Numbered from the stretch's first letter, positions 25,386-38,322 are shown. The stretch: 64,000 bases of DNA from Melampsora larici-populina 98AG31 (GCF_000204055.1 NW_006768839.1:248001-312000); one strand, 5' to 3'. The notes: a model not told the origin generated them from the letters alone. Numbers and translations: made by a program.

Positions 25386-28300
25386 TCAAACCTCCTTGTT
25401 CTTCTTTTTTCCTTCGCGCAACTCATGATCCAAGAGGTAAGTGACTGCTTCTTGAAATTTACCATCAGGGACCGCCTTATTCTTCAACCATTCTCGGCAA
25501 GCGACAGCCTGTGAGACGGTTGAAGGCTTCATCAAACCTCGGCTTGAGATGGCAATGTCGGCAGCTGAAGAAAACGTGCGCTCCACCGCGCACGAAGTCG
25601 CGGGGAGGGCGAGGTAATCCCTGGCCATAGTGGCCAAGACTGGGAAGTGCTGCTCGTTTGCCTAGATCACACTGATATCAGTACAAAGTAAATAAAATGG
25701 CAGTGATAAAAGTAAAAGCTGTACTTACTGCCCACCAGTCAAGAGGACTGGTACCTTTTCCAATTGGATGGGCTCCCTCCAGATAGCGCTTCAGTTCGAG
25801 TTGATAGTCCTGAGGAGTGTCAGTTGGTGGTCCAGCTGCAAATAAATTATCTTCTTCATTGTCACTCTCGTCAGGTGGGTTTGTCGCAACGATTTCAACT
25901 GAAGGCGCTCGCGGTTTGGGCATGCGGTCAGAATAAGTAGAAAAAATGTAATCTAATGAGGTTTCAGCTTGAACTTCGACGTCGGAGTTGAATTTTTTGA
26001 TATAATTCAACCGATGTCAAGGGTTAAGAATGGTTGCGATTTGGACAACCTCGGTTCCAGCAGCTTCATTGGTATATTGTTCGAGGTACTTGAGCATTTT
26101 TGTGATCATGACGTCGAGGCTGGGGTACGTGCTGTTCTTCTTGAGTTCCTTCAATTCGTTCTGAACCTTGCGATATTCGGAAAGAACTTTGCATCCTGAG
26201 GCAAAGTCACCTTCCATCCGTTTGGTGGCCCGCTCAAATACCTATTTGAAGTGTAGATCAATCAAGATGATACACAGTCACTGTCGCAGATATAAAAAAA
26301 ACCGACCTCAAGGACTTTGTTTACCTCGCGGACTGCATTCCACTCTTCTTCTGAGATGGTCAATCCCCGGAAAAAGCAATTCGTTTTTGAATCCGTGTGC
26401 AGCATGCCGTTTATGATCTGTAAAGGCAGAAGAAAAGCATAAGAGAGATATTGAAGAAAAAAGTCGAAGAGGGAAAATACTAACCTCATGTCCAGCCGCT
26501 GCGCGCCTTCAGCTATCGGCCTTTGCATTCCACTGGACACCCCATCCATGAATGATACTTTTCAGCCCTTGTGCTTTTGCACGTGTGTTGAACCATTGTC
26601 GCTTTGATGAGCTTGAACATATCAACGATACAACCTTATCAACCTGGAACGTAGGATGTAAAAGTCAGCTGAATCGAGTCTTCAGTGTTGAGACAGTTGG
26701 CTGCGTAGGAAACTGACCTTTAATAAAGCCCGTTTAACCAGTTCGGTCGTGGCTTCTGGTTCCTCAGCTACTGAATCATCTTCTTCACATTCAGGAGCTG
26801 TGGGTACCAAACCCGCAGCATCCTCATCAGAAGATGAGGGTACGTTGACATCGTCGTCACCAGTGTTGAGGATGATGGTGGGTAATGGGATGGTGGCTCC
26901 TGGTTGAGTGGTAGGCTTCACGTGACCCACCGAGATATTAATCGTCTTGAGTCCATGCTTCACCACAAGCGCCAGCTTATGGCAGTAACATCAAACGTGG
27001 TTCGACGCTGAATCCCAATAAATTGAATCCTCGGCGTTCTTGAACATCTTCTCGAGTTCGTCGGCCATGGTCTTGTTGTTGGAACCTGAATCCGTGGTTT
27101 GTGCCAAGACCTAGAGCAGAGAGGGAAAATAAGAAAGATAATAGATCAGAGATAGTTAGAAAAAGGTGAAAGAAAGAAAGAAATACAACAGACCTTCTTG
27201 TGAAGTCCATGTTTAATCAGGAACTTCCCAACCGGTCTGGCAAGCAGGGCACCACAGTGGTGCCAGGTTGCCAATTTCAAAGTAAGATGGCTCGACCGAT
27301 ACTTCCACTTTGAATTGATCCAAGTTGCAGTGACCCCGATGAAAGCTAGTCGGTTTCCTTTAGTTGTCCATCCGTCGTGGACAAGACAGATTTTACCTTG
27401 GTTATCCTGAAGTGAAACAAACAAAGTTCTATTTAGCAAGGAGACGAATGAAATAGAAAACTTAATAAACAAAGCATACCTTGATATTGACGATCAGCTG
27501 ATCATATAATGAAGTATATAACTCCTTCGCGGTAGTAGCTGCCCACGTTGGGCTCCTGATATCAGCCTTGGGATGGGTAAGGTGGAAGGCTGCCCGGAGG
27601 GTTGGGTCTTGAAATCGAACCCAAGGAAGGGCATGTCTCAAAAGCCATATGACAAGTAAGACATTGAGAATGTCAATGTTGAAAGGGGGACGGTTGACAA
27701 ATGATTTCATCAAGGCAGCCGATGATGATTCGGTTGCAGTCTCTTCAGCTTTCTTGTTTTGTTCTTGGTATGTAGGAGGAAGACCATGGTCTTTCTCCTG
27801 CATTGCATTAGCCGCGTTCAAACCTAACCCGGTTGACACAAAAACCCGGTGACCCAGTTGGTTTTCTGGTGGTAACTTTGTGTATCCATTGACAGTTCTT
27901 GACAGCTTCCAGCCAAAAAGTCCACCAGGTCAACTGGGTTTTTTGAAACCGGGTCAGGTTTGAACGCGGCTATTGATGCGGCCTCTGCAAGGATCCCGGT
28001 TCTTGTTGCCGTCTCGATGGCCGTATAAGTTGCTGTTTCCGTCTAAACCACGTGCAAATGTCTCGGGACAGTATTTGCACTCGTATCCATGTAGCACGCC
28101 TATTGGCTGTTGAGAAAATAAGTCAGTTCTTTATTTCCAACTAATGATCAGTATGAAAAACCCTTACATCATCCGCGAGTTGGATCGGTTCTGGTTTATA
28201 GTACGACAACAGGTGCGTGACCCGTTTGCTTTGGGTTCTGAAGGCCTTCGTAGGAGCGGCTTTGGGGCTTACTTGATCGACATCGATTCCTTTAGGTACT

Positions 28301-28771
28301 GTAAAGTCCTGAGAAGAAGCCGATAAAATCAGATGATTAATCAATAAGGAAAAACAACATATTGATGAGGTGAACAACGATGAGTTTGCAATTGCTTACT
28401 GTCACCGTGGCCCAACCTTTACCTTTGCCTGTGGTCTTTCGAGCCTTTTTGGCTTGGGAAGGTTGGACGGGATGCAATTGGGCTGGGCGTTTCTTCGATT
28501 GAGGGGCAGGAGCTCGAGTTGGGGTATGATGTTCTGAAACTACGTCTTCTTCAAGTTCTGGATCCTCGTCGCCACCGGAAGAGTTGTTTTTATCTGCATC
28601 ACTGGGTACATATAATGACCTACGCGAGTCAGACAAAGTGGGAACATAACCGGTATCGCGACGAAGAGGGCTAGCACGAGTTGATCGGCGAGAACGAGAC
28701 TGGGAAGATTGAGGGGGTTGAGTCTGAGAGCTCTTAGGGACAGATAAATTGGAAGACATCAAATCAGCCAA
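25386..28771 (-). pseudogene. hAT transposase with BED zinc finger
   Basis: Multi-exon transposase reading from 28771 down. A Ser/Pro/Arg-rich N-terminus (28771-28400) and a short exon (about 28319-28170) lead to a BED-type zinc finger (YECKYC to GHRDGNKNRDPC, about 28110-27975). After a MITE insertion follow the exon LPPTYQEQNKK to QLIVNIK, the catalytic-domain exon with LVHDGWTTKGNRLAFIGVTA (about 27410), an exon with LAQTTDSGSNN (about 27100), later exons, and the C-terminal dimerisation region (LALPATSCAVERTFSSAADI, 25610-25480). Three in-frame TGA codons (26991-26993, 26509-26511, 26017-26019) fall where arginine is expected. The gene cannot make full-length protein. Confidence 0.9.
27811..27970. 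mobile_element. 160-bp TA-flanked MITE inside the hAT transposase
   Basis: Inverted ends GCCGCGTTCAAACCTAACCC and (complement of right end) GCCGCGTTCAAACCTGACCC, flanked by TA on both sides (27809-27810 and 27971-27972), the Tc1/mariner-type target. Removing the element and one TA rejoins the transposase reading frame exactly (RIN to NAMQEKD), which confirms both limits. Confidence 0.9.
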
Positions 28772-29212
28772 TTAAAGAATGGAAAGGTCGATAAAATATG
28801 TGATAGAGGAAGAAATAGAAACGATGAAAGAATATGGGAAGAGAGAAAAAATGGAAGAAAGAAAAGATATGATTACAAACCAGCGGTATCCTACCCCTTG
28901 CTTTAATTTCATCCCTTGCGTGTTCGAAATGATACCATCTCGATTGGGAAGAATGTTGACAGAAGTGTCAGCTTCTTACCATCTTGGAATTGATAAAGGT
29001 GAGGCTGAGTAATACCGGAGTGAACGTAGTCCCACTCCGAACTACGGTGGTGTACACTTCGAAAACTGTGACTGCGGTACGGTACCCCCCCCCCATACTC
29101 CTCGGGGTTTTCCACACTACGGTACGGTCGGACCGTAGTCTATCGCACCGTAGCCTACGGTGTCTAGACCGTACCGTCGCCCGTATTTCCCGGCGGTTCG
29201 GTTTGTGCGTTG

Positions 29213-30022
29213 CAAGTCTGCTATATTGGCAAAAGTCACTTCTTGACTGGAGGCTGTGAGGAAAACAAAAATTCAAACTTCAAACTCTAACTAGAGTTTC
29301 ATACCTTGGTGAAATTTGTTAAGAAGCCATTTTTGTGACTATCTTGAGGAGCTCAATCAGAAGATGGCTTGGTGGTTTAATCCAATTGGCAGTTTAAATC
29401 TTTTAGGATTTTTTTGTTGGTCAATCTATCAAATTCCAAATGTGGGATGTTAAGTACATGCACCTGTATATACCATAAGATAGCACCAAAACTGGTGAAA
29501 ATTGGTGAAAACAGGCACATTTTGGCATAAAAACCCAGAACATTTGGACATATTTTGGAAATGTGCTGTAAAGTGTAGCTGAGAGGTGACTTTTGCCACC
29601 ATGTATAGCTATAGTCCTCCCCCCTGCTAAAATAGGAGTTCAGGAATCCACAGTCTATAGCGTGATTCCACAGTGGTAAGTGGTGATACAGCACCCACAA
29701 GCGCCTGGCACCACAGGGACCCATAGCATGCAGAGTGTCTCATGGCAACTTGGTTTTGATCAATGATGTAACATTCTTCATTACATGATCTATATGATGT
29801 AATGTAGTCAATTAAGAAAGACAAAAATGGACAAGATCAAAATACAGTTCTAAAAAATACATTAAAATAAAATAAGACATTTGAAGCAAAAAATAAATCC
29901 AACACATGGTTCTCCACCCTTTTTCCGCCTCAATTTCTTTTCAAAGTGGTTTGGATCCAACTCTGACATACCTCTAACTTCTGACACAATGTGACAAATT
30001 AAGCCTAAGCCAGGAGTATGAA
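29213..30022. other. Intergenic, no gene seen
   Basis: AT-rich flank between two hAT relics; no supported coding frame. Confidence 0.4.
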
Positions 30023-30665
30023 CTTACAGCACGTGTTAAAGACAAAGCAATGTCTTCCCAACAAATGAAGGCCTCAAAGACTCCAGCAACTTCTTCCCCT
30101 AAGCCAGATATCTTTGACAGAAACTCTGAAGAAGAACTTCAGATTGGAGAGTCCAAAGATTTGGATTTGAATGATTACCTACATGGAAGTGACAAAATGA
30201 AGGTAGATGATTACAATAGCGGTACACAAACATCTTGACCCAACCTGAAAAACCCATAACTACCCAATTGTTTTGGGGGTTTGGGCGGGTGTTGTCATGG
30301 GATCTTGGCATGGGTTTTCAGGTCAGGTCAAGCTGTTTGTGTACCGCTAATGTTCCAGATCCCAAATCAAGTCTGGAATGGTGGCAAGTGTGTTCTTTCT
30401 TCATCATTTTACTTTGGAAATGGTGATGTCATAGATTGATTGCTGCTCATTAATCTGTTTCTTAAGTACACAAAAAAGGTTATTGGGTACTGGAGAGCAT
30501 GGCCAAGGATTATCTAGTGTTGACAGGTTCTTCATGCACTGCTGAACACATTTTTTCTTGCGCTTCAGACATTTGTGCCTCTAGTCAAGGTAGCTTGATA
30601 GCTTGGACCATTGAGATGCTTGTGTCAAGCATGTTGTGGTTAAGAGAAGGCATAGATCTTGGTAT
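30023..30665 (+). pseudogene. hAT transposase C-terminal relic
   Basis: An acidic stretch (MSSQQMKASKTPATSSPKPD) precedes PDPKSSLEWWQ (after a MITE) and then a hAT dimerisation region, MAKDYLVLTGSSCTAEHIFS (from 30499), aligning with LALPATSCAVERTFSSAADI of the nearby hAT. It is a different, older copy: only the C-terminus remains, and sequence between 30405 and 30490 is either intronic or decayed. Confidence 0.75.
30219..30347. mobile_element. 129-bp TA-flanked MITE
   Basis: Inverted repeats of about 37 bp beginning GCGGTACACAAACA, with TA at 30217-30218 and 30348-30349. Removing it with one TA rejoins the hAT relic frame (DYN to VPDPKSSLEWW). Its ends differ from those of the 160-bp MITE, so this is another Tc1/mariner-like family. 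Confidence 0.88.
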
Positions 30666-31930
30666 AGGTTTTAAAGACCTTGCACAGGTATTCAAGGTGA
30701 TGCAAATTCCCATGAAATGGATTTCTATCCTTTGTCAATTTGTTTCCCTTGGTTTTCATAACAGTTGCTTGTGTCTCTTTTTATTTTTATGTCATTTCAA
30801 CTCTTATACTTTTTGTTTGTTTACTCTCTTTAAATATGGTTCTATCTACACATTCTTCACTCTCCTTCAACATTATCTTTAATTCTTTTCAATTATATGT
30901 TTTGGTCGGACTTATGCTACAATGATTGGCGCTGTAGCTGTAACACGTGCCTCCCATACCCGGCAAACGCAGCTGTTGACGCGTGTAGCGTTGCTCTTTG
31001 GAGCAAAGCTACGAAGGTTTGGTTTTTCTCCGTGTTCTTGAACCGCTGCGTGAACGTAGGGACGCAACAAGACCTCATGAGAATCAGCTACACCCGCGGT
31101 TGACTAGCTTGTAGCGCGGCGGAGCGCAGCTGACCCAGTGTTAGGCTCTCGACCCCGACACTCGACGTCAGTCTTCAGCATAGGAACGAACACCTCGGAG
31201 CAAAGCTTCATTGCATTTGATGGTTCCCTGAGTAAAGGATTATCGCGACTGACGCTCATGATTCCCAGCCTATATCGCCTCAAGCACCCAAACTATTCAA
31301 GAAAGGGAAATCGCCTGACTGGAAATAACTATGCATCACATGGCATATGTACACAAGACTGAGGGTGTGGAAGAGGGAGAACCGAGTCATGTTCTTTTCT
31401 CAGTTACACGTAGCTGTTGGTAACTTGTATGTATAGGAAATATAGCCAATCAAACAAGAAACGCCGGCAATACTTCTTCAAAGCCTGGCCAACAGCAAAA
31501 GATTGTTCAGTGAAAAGATCTAATTGATGCTTTGTCAGTAATCATGGAGACAAATCACATGAGTGGATTCGAATAATAATTATATTGCAATTCGAAAGAG
31601 AGCAATTGATATTTGGTGCTTCATTTTGGATCTATTAGATTTTGAAATCAATTCAGGGAATTTTCCCTTCCTGTTTCTGACCAATTTCTGTTCTCATATA
31701 GTTGAATAACTTACGGTTACCTTACAGCATACTTCCCCAAAAACTGAAACATCTCTCACTTATCTCAAAGAGCATAACACTGGTCAATAATAGTTTTGAA
31801 ACCTGCTTCATTTCATAAAGGATTGCAATGGTCAATAATAGCTTTAATTGTTTCATTTCAAGATACCCCTTGGTTTAGTTTTGAATTTTTCATATTTTTT
31901 CCACCTTCTTAAGTCATTCTTCGTACCATC
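30666..31930. other. Intergenic with GC-rich patch
   Basis: 30930-31140 is GC-rich and rich in GTAGC/GCTAC words, resembling the patch next to the assembly gap. The rest is AT-rich. No gene supported. Confidence 0.4.
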
Positions 31931-32233
31931 ATGAACAATCCCCTCAAAAGGGTTTTCGAAGCTTATCAATCTTCAACAATACCTTTAACTAACACCAAAA
32001 CTTCACCCATAACACTTTCCCATTCCATTCCAATCTCTTCCATAAACTCTTCCCACTTTTTACAATCACCAAACTGTTACAAAAAAAAACTCACTCAAGT
32101 CAGCATTCCTCAAGAAAAATCAAAGGAGAAGACTACTCACAGTACTTGTACTTATATCACCGTATTCTTCAAACAATTTCAATGTTCTCTTTTTATTTTT
32201 TATTTTACGTTCATTGATTCGATCTTCCATTGA
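31931..32233 (+). CDS. Possible small protein or first exon, uncertain
   Basis: A 100-codon frame opens with ATG after a C/T-rich leader (31860-31930), the kind of leader seen before fungal start codons. The N-terminus (MNNPLKRVFEAYQSS) is basic and rich in Ser/Thr and lacks acids at first, compatible with a mitochondrial targeting peptide, but the last 25 residues are hydrophobic low complexity. No homologue recognised; it ends about 150 bp before the convergent NAA25 gene. Could be chance. Confidence 0.25.
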   Translation: MNNPLKRVFEAYQSSTIPLTNTKTSPITLSHSIPISSINSSHFLQSPNCYKKKLTQVSIPQEKSKEKTTHSTCTYITVFFKQFQCSLFIFYFTFIDSIFH

Positions 32234-32382
32234 GTATAACTTTACCCAAGTTTCTAATTTTTTGAAACTTTCTATAATTTCATTTCGAACGTTCTTTAAA
32301 GATTTAGACTAACATATCAAGAAAAACCCCCGTCAATTATCAGCCTTTACGAAAATATTGAGGAGAAAAGAGAAGATAAATT

Positions 32383-35300
32383 TTATTGGATACTCACTAG
32401 TTTAGCATTTTCTTTCATCGTGAGTTGGAATAGACAATAAGCCTATTGTGTAAAAAAACACGCACCGGATCTACATCAGACAAAGCTTTTGTTTCATCAA
32501 ATCAGAATAAGCGATACATATTCTTTCTCACCTCATGTAGGACTTTCACACTTTCCAACCATTCACCTGGAAGCTTGACATTCTTTGCGTCTTCCTCGAT
32601 GATACTATCAACGCTTTCTATATAATGAATCCGAATGTTAACAAATCAATCAAACTATGCTTCAAATCACAAAAGACTTACCTTTAAAGAACATAGACAA
32701 CTTTTTCATCAAGTCATCTGAACTCATGCCTTTCTGAGCACCACCACCACCACTATTCGAAGAACTGATTAAAGCAGACATGATCGTTGCAAATTGACAA
32801 AGTCTCCTTTCTGCATCAGAAACCTAAGATTTAGAGAGAGCAACATAAGCCTTCTGCCTGGGGTCTGTTAGTTTCAAAAACTTGCGCACATCCTTCAATA
32901 GATCTTCTAATTCTTTTCCTTCCACAATGTCTTCTTTATAATCAGGTATCAACACCATCCCATAAATCAAACACATCACTCTAACCCAACCAACCTGAAA
33001 GAAGAAGTAATCGATGTGTCAATAAATCAATCAATGGTATTGGAAGAAAGAAAGAAATTTCAAGTACGTTAAGTGGAGGTCCTAAACTAGTCTGTCTATC
33101 CACTTTTTCATGATTAATTCCTCCAAGAACACACAAATCTCGATTATCTACACTTTCCCCAAAAATCACAAACCAAAGAACAATACAAAGCAAGTTATGA
33201 GTCACCTAATAATCATTCAAAAAACAGCGAGAGTGAGAGGATCCATACCTACAGCACTCTTCCAACGCTTTGATAATTCTTTCAACTTCTTTCTTACATC
33301 TTCCATCACTATTGAAGGTGTAGTGGTAGGATGAGATTTGCTGATGAGTCGAAGACGAAGATATTCGATTTCGTTTATCATCGATTGTAGGGAATATTCA
33401 AGTTTATGAACAAATTGATCAAATTCATGTATCTTTGAATAGTTTGCTTCGATATAAGACTCTTTTATCCATCTTCTTGTCTTTCAAATCCAAAAAAAAA
33501 TCTCAGAAAAGTGGTCGGTTTCACAAATGAGAATGGGTAGAAAACCATACCTCGTCTCTAGATCGGATGTAAAACGTTGAAGTGGATTCCAATAGTTCTT
33601 GAGCTTTTTGTCGGTCGTGATTGAGGATTGAGATTCGATCAAATGCTAGGTATCCACATGTGTCTAGTTGGATATGTTTCAGACCCAATGATCCGTAATG
33701 ATTCATTGATCTGCTTCCTAACCCTATTATAAATACAGTCAGTCAATCAGATAATCCATTCAGGAGATATGGAAAAGATGCACATACCTAAGAGTCTGTA
33801 GAGACGGATGATTAAGGTGCGGGCTTGGTATCGATGTCGACTATTTTTCAAAACGATTTCAAGAAGGTAAACGGATAAATATATTGCCTCTAAGTCACCT
33901 GAACTCAAAAATTTATATAGGTATCAGATTTAGTGAATTTTGAGATAAGAAAAGGAAAAACAACTAACGGTTCTCTAGCAAAATGAGTATTGATGAGACC
34001 ATAAATTCATCAGCTGCTTGCACTGAGTTTTCCGGGAGGTCTTTTTCTGTTGTTATCACGATCAGAAGTCATAAGTTAAAAAAAGACATAGTTTGGATAG
34101 AAAGTACACCGCACAAAGTTAACTGCTGACTTACCATCTTTAAGATATTGGTGATATTGGCTTAATAATTTCTTAACTGCCGTTCTATCAGAGTCAAGGT
34201 CTTTAGGCTTGATCAACTGACGGGTCTTCTCGAAGTTAATTTCTCGAAGTAATGTCTCCTCAGCCTGTGCAGAACAAAAGTCTCGTGAATTGAGATCGAC
34301 ATGTGGATGCAACTGAGATGTAACTTGCTGGTTTAGTATCGATTGTTTCACGAAGTTGAACCAAGATATCTGCATCTGAACATGAGTCTATATATGTCCT
34401 CAGATCATCAAAACAGCACGCCTTTGAGCCAAATCGATTGGCGTATTCCACGATTGTTTTTGTGGAGGTTTCTGTAGAAATATAGGCATCAACAAAGAAA
34501 GCTTCTGTGCAACTGTTACAAATGGAGTATACCTGTAAAAATGTTGGATGAATTTGGCCGTTGATCTTCGATTCTTTTTCGTAGATCCACTCTGGCTAAA
34601 ACGAATCCTCGATCAATGTTGTCCTGGATTGTAAACGTTTTGTAAAACTCCTCGAGTTTGATCAGTTCTTCCTTGGGTAAATCTTGAGACCTTCTACAAA
34701 GTTCAGCAATGGCTTTATTGATGGTCATCATGGTATCCCAGTTCGTATCCCTGCAAAGATTAACTTTTCACCCTTCAACTCGAATTATTTTCATACATCT
34801 TCAGATTGGACTGTCTGTAAATGTGATGAAATAGATACGTACCCTTTTGACAAGCATTCTTTCATCCTAGACATCAATTCGCCCAGCCCTTCATCATCCG
34901 TCCAATTTACAACTTCATTCCTCCAAAAAAGCTCAATTCCCAAATGATTGGATCTTAGCGAGCTGCCAACTTCAGAGTCCAAGATCTTCAAGAAGTCTTC
35001 TCTAACAAATCGAATGTGATCTGGGATATCCCGCAAGTTAGGCTTCAAGTAAGTATCCGCTGCTAATGCTGGAGGTAAGACTAAAGGTTTCAGTCCAATT
35101 GGTTTAGAAGTCAAATCATTGCCGATTATGGATAACAATTTGATGATGATCCATAATTGACTAGGATCATCAATTTGAGTTGAAGCGCTTTGAAACGTAG
35201 ATAGATAAGTTTGAATGAATCTATGAGCTAGTGAGATTAAAATTGAGTTGTTGGGACTTTTGTTGGACGTTGTCAAGATTGGGTTGGTAAGTTGCACGAT

Positions 35301-36134
35301 CAATGGAATCAAGATCCATTCTATGAACCTTGGCTCGTTGGGGAAGGCTTTGTGTAGTTTGAGTGCAATCTTTCAAAAGACAAAAATAATATCGATCAAT
35401 GCTACTTCTTTCAAGGCGGTTTTGGGGCTGGAATTGGTGACTTTTTTACCTGTTGTTGATCTTTTGGCCTATTGATTTGAGCCAAGGTAAGATAAGCGTC
35501 AACTGAGACCTATAGTAGAAAAGAACAGGTAAGTGATCAACAGTTGACAGTCTCAAAAACATAAAGAAAATACTCAACTGATTGAGTTTGTACCCCAAAT
35601 GATTGGGTAGCTTTTTCGTAGAGTTGAACTAGTTCATCATGAAATCCCAATCCCAGCAATGTATAAGAGATGAACTCAACGTAAGTTGGATCGAAACTGT
35701 ATTCAATGGTCGATGAAGGTCAGATCAAAAGGTTGGATATCAAGTGACTATGCTTGATTGGTTGATTCACAGGATGGTGGGTTTTCGGGTGAACTCAACT
35801 TGGCTGGGTGTGGTACTGGTACGTTTGATGACGAGTTTGGATTAGGTTGATTTTGATTAAATGTATTGAAGATTGCAATAGCTTGATCGTGACGATTTAA
35901 AGAAAACAATACGAATGCTTTGATAGCATACAGCAAGTAACACTTTGGATGTTTCTTGATCGATCGATTGATTTGATCCAAGCTTGCTTTAAGTTGATTT
36001 TGTTGAATCAGTTCATAGATTGGTCTGATCAGACTTTGAACTTGACTTTGATTCTCATATTGATCTGGTTGAGCTTCGAAGATTCTTGAGTTCAGAGCTG
36101 ATAAAAACCTGGGTATCGATGCTGCTCTACTCAT
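32383..36134 (-). CDS. NAA25: NatB N-terminal acetyltransferase auxiliary subunit
   Basis: Non-catalytic subunit (Mdm20 in yeast) that anchors the NatB complex to ribosomes and helps acetylate N-termini beginning Met-Asp/Glu/Asn. Roughly 800-900 aa in about a dozen exons. First exon 36134-35800 holds a TPR-like region (LIRPIYELIQQNQLKASLDQ); next exons about 35696-35579, 35509-35450, 35369-34843 and 34750-34533 join in phase. The Mdm20 family signatures EYANRFGSKACCFDDLRTYI (about 34450) and TLIIRLYRLLGLGS to LKHIQLDTCGYL (33815-33650) are clear. The C-terminal exons run to a TAA at 32383-32385. Exon limits between 34330 and 34250 and near 32880 (where an in-frame TAG is best explained by a 65-nt intron) are provisional. 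Starts 8 nt inside the end of an upstream frame. Confidence 0.85.
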
Positions 36135-36369
36135 GCTTGGTCTTCTTTTTCTTCTTGAGTCCTGACCCTGAAGTTAAAGCCTTCGAGTACGTTTCCTTGA
36201 TATTCCTCAGCGTAGATATCTTTCTAGCTCTAAGCTTCGGTCTGTTGGCTTCTTGACTTCTTGACTCCTTGAGCTTTGTCCGTTCTTTGTCCCCGTCGAT
36301 TCGTTGACCGTTGTTGACCGTTGTTGATCTTTTCTGAAATTTTTGAAAACCTTGGTGGACTTTTCTCAT
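36127..36369 (-). CDS. Basic 80-codon frame overlapping the NAA25 start
   Basis: Frame from ATG 36369 (MRKVHQGFQKFQKR) to TAG 36127, very rich in Lys, Arg, Ser and Thr and ending GLKKKKKTKHE. Its stop overlaps the NAA25 start as ATGAGTAG. It could be an upstream ORF on the NAA25 transcript, a separate small basic (for example nucleolar) protein, or chance. No homologue recognised. Confidence 0.35.
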   Translation of the reverse strand: MRKVHQGFQKFQKRSTTVNNGQRIDGDKERTKLKESRSQEANRPKLRARKISTLRNIKETYSKALTSGSGLKKKKKTKHE

Positions 36370-38076
36370 CGGACACGGTCTGATCGGGGCTTTAACCTCA
36401 AAAAATTCCAAATTCAACTCGTGACCTTCACCTGCATATGTTTTTCAAATCCATCTCGAATGACTGCAGTTGCTTTGGCTTCTTCCATTTTTTTATTCCA
36501 AACAAGCTGCCGTACACTATATCGCAATGCGCCACTGAACAACAGCGACTACTTTGGCTTCACATTGATCAAAGATCAAATATGTACGACCAAAAACTTA
36601 GAGATACATACATAGTATCTCTTGTATCCTATCGCATGCGAAACGTTCGGGAGAGTCAAACAAATATAGGAATGTATCTCGTTTTGCGAGATATGCATCA
36701 ATTCTACAAGCAGTCAAAGTGATCAATGCTCAGTTTCGAGCTCCAGATGGTGATCGAGAAACGAATATATCTGTATCAATTTTTATCAGGAACCCGTCAA
36801 TGGGCATTTAATTTTCATTGCGATAAAACATTCGAAAGAGAGAAATCCTCAAAGCGTTGAATCAGATGATCAACTGAAATATCATGAACCCGAAGTTGTT
36901 GACAATACGAACTTCATCCTCACTAAACAACCAAATTTACGGATTCACGACCTTTTGATGTGCATCAATTGTGGCCTATGACACGCCATAAGGCTTGAGA
37001 TCAATACAGATCAGATTGTACGTTGGTTTGCGAGATATGCACGAATTTTTCAGGCAATAATAGTCATCAACATTCACATCGAGGTTCAAAAATCCTGGTA
37101 CATGTGGAAAAGGTTTGTCGTGAGGCTACTTTGTGCGAAACCCCGTTGAAAATGATATCAATCTGATGAGAGGTATCTGAGGGTAAAATTAGAGATGTTC
37201 GAGTTAAATAACAAAAGACAAAGTCACAGACTCAACTAACATATTGATGCGCATCATCACAATGTGCCAGGTCGAGATATGTTGTTTGAAAGACTTGAGT
37301 GTCGTGAGCCTGAGATCGTGAAAATATCAATACTGTAATCTATGATACACTCCTTTAATATATTGAAGGTGTAAATCAGTGATCTCGCGCGCATTCCAGC
37401 AATCACATCTATTTGGGGAAATCTTTCTTGAGACACAAGGAATTTGAATGATTGCAAGGCGGACAAAGACCCCCATTCGGGATTTATATGCTTCACGACC
37501 ATTGAGGGTGTTGAATTTGGCATTGCTATTGCAGACAGTCTATGGAAGTACTCCCTTATGAAAGAAATGAACTGAGCTGGCTACTTTGACACAGATTGAG
37601 ATGATCAAATTTAGTGCTCGGATATCTCGCGAAAATGGGATAGTCGTATTGAGATATGCCGACTTTGAGAGTAAATGCTCGTATAGAGACCACACGCCAG
37701 CGCAATTCGAATGTGAATCGCCATCCGCTTCACGAATCCCATAGTTTGTGAACCGGGGATACATATTGCACATATGTCATTGACCAACTTGTGCTGTAAT
37801 CACAACATATTGTGACGGACTAACGTGACGTGGTGTGAAGAAAAAGCCCACGCCACTCGTATGTATCCCAAGAACATGGCTTCCTCGGGCAAGAAATGAT
37901 AATAGAGGGGAAATAAGAGTGACAAGCAAATGAATAATATCTGGGAAAGAACTTCATCATCGAAAAGATGAGATGAAGCATATAGTCTCCAAACCCCGCG
38001 ATATATGGACAGAAAAACACGTCTTCTTGAAAAGGTGTCACATGAATTCCTGAGAGATGAAAGAGGATGAAAGTTC

Positions 38077-38322
38077 TTGATGTATCCTAGCGAAGCAGTG
38101 TTCACGAAGAATCCTGGGGAAGCGGATGAGCGTGATCCAACAAAGAAGTCTGTAAACAATCAGAATAATGTTTTAAGAACATCTGAGCATTTTTCTACTG
38201 AAGATGTTTCTCTATCGACAAGATATAACCATCAGCTAAAGCATAAAGCTCAGAGGCATTTGTCTACTTTTTGTCGCGTATTCTATCAAATGGACTATGA
38301 GAAATCAGTACAAATTAAATAA
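38077..38322 (+). other. Conserved short frame upstream of copy B ORF
   Basis: Counterpart of the frames at 18415-18705 and 61145-61393 (MMYPSEAVFTKNPGEADERD). It ends earlier than in copy A. Not confidently a gene. Confidence 0.3.

Larger units (their letters stand above)
25010..29212 (-). mobile_element. hAT transposon, decayed autonomous copy
   Basis: The outermost inverted repeat is CAACGCACAAACCG at 25010 and its complement ending 29212. Inside both ends lie subterminal repeats of CTACGGTACGGTCGG and related words, as hAT elements often have. The transposase gene fills the middle on the minus strand. A clean 8-bp target duplication was not found, although TCTGCT occurs near both ends. 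Confidence 0.8.
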
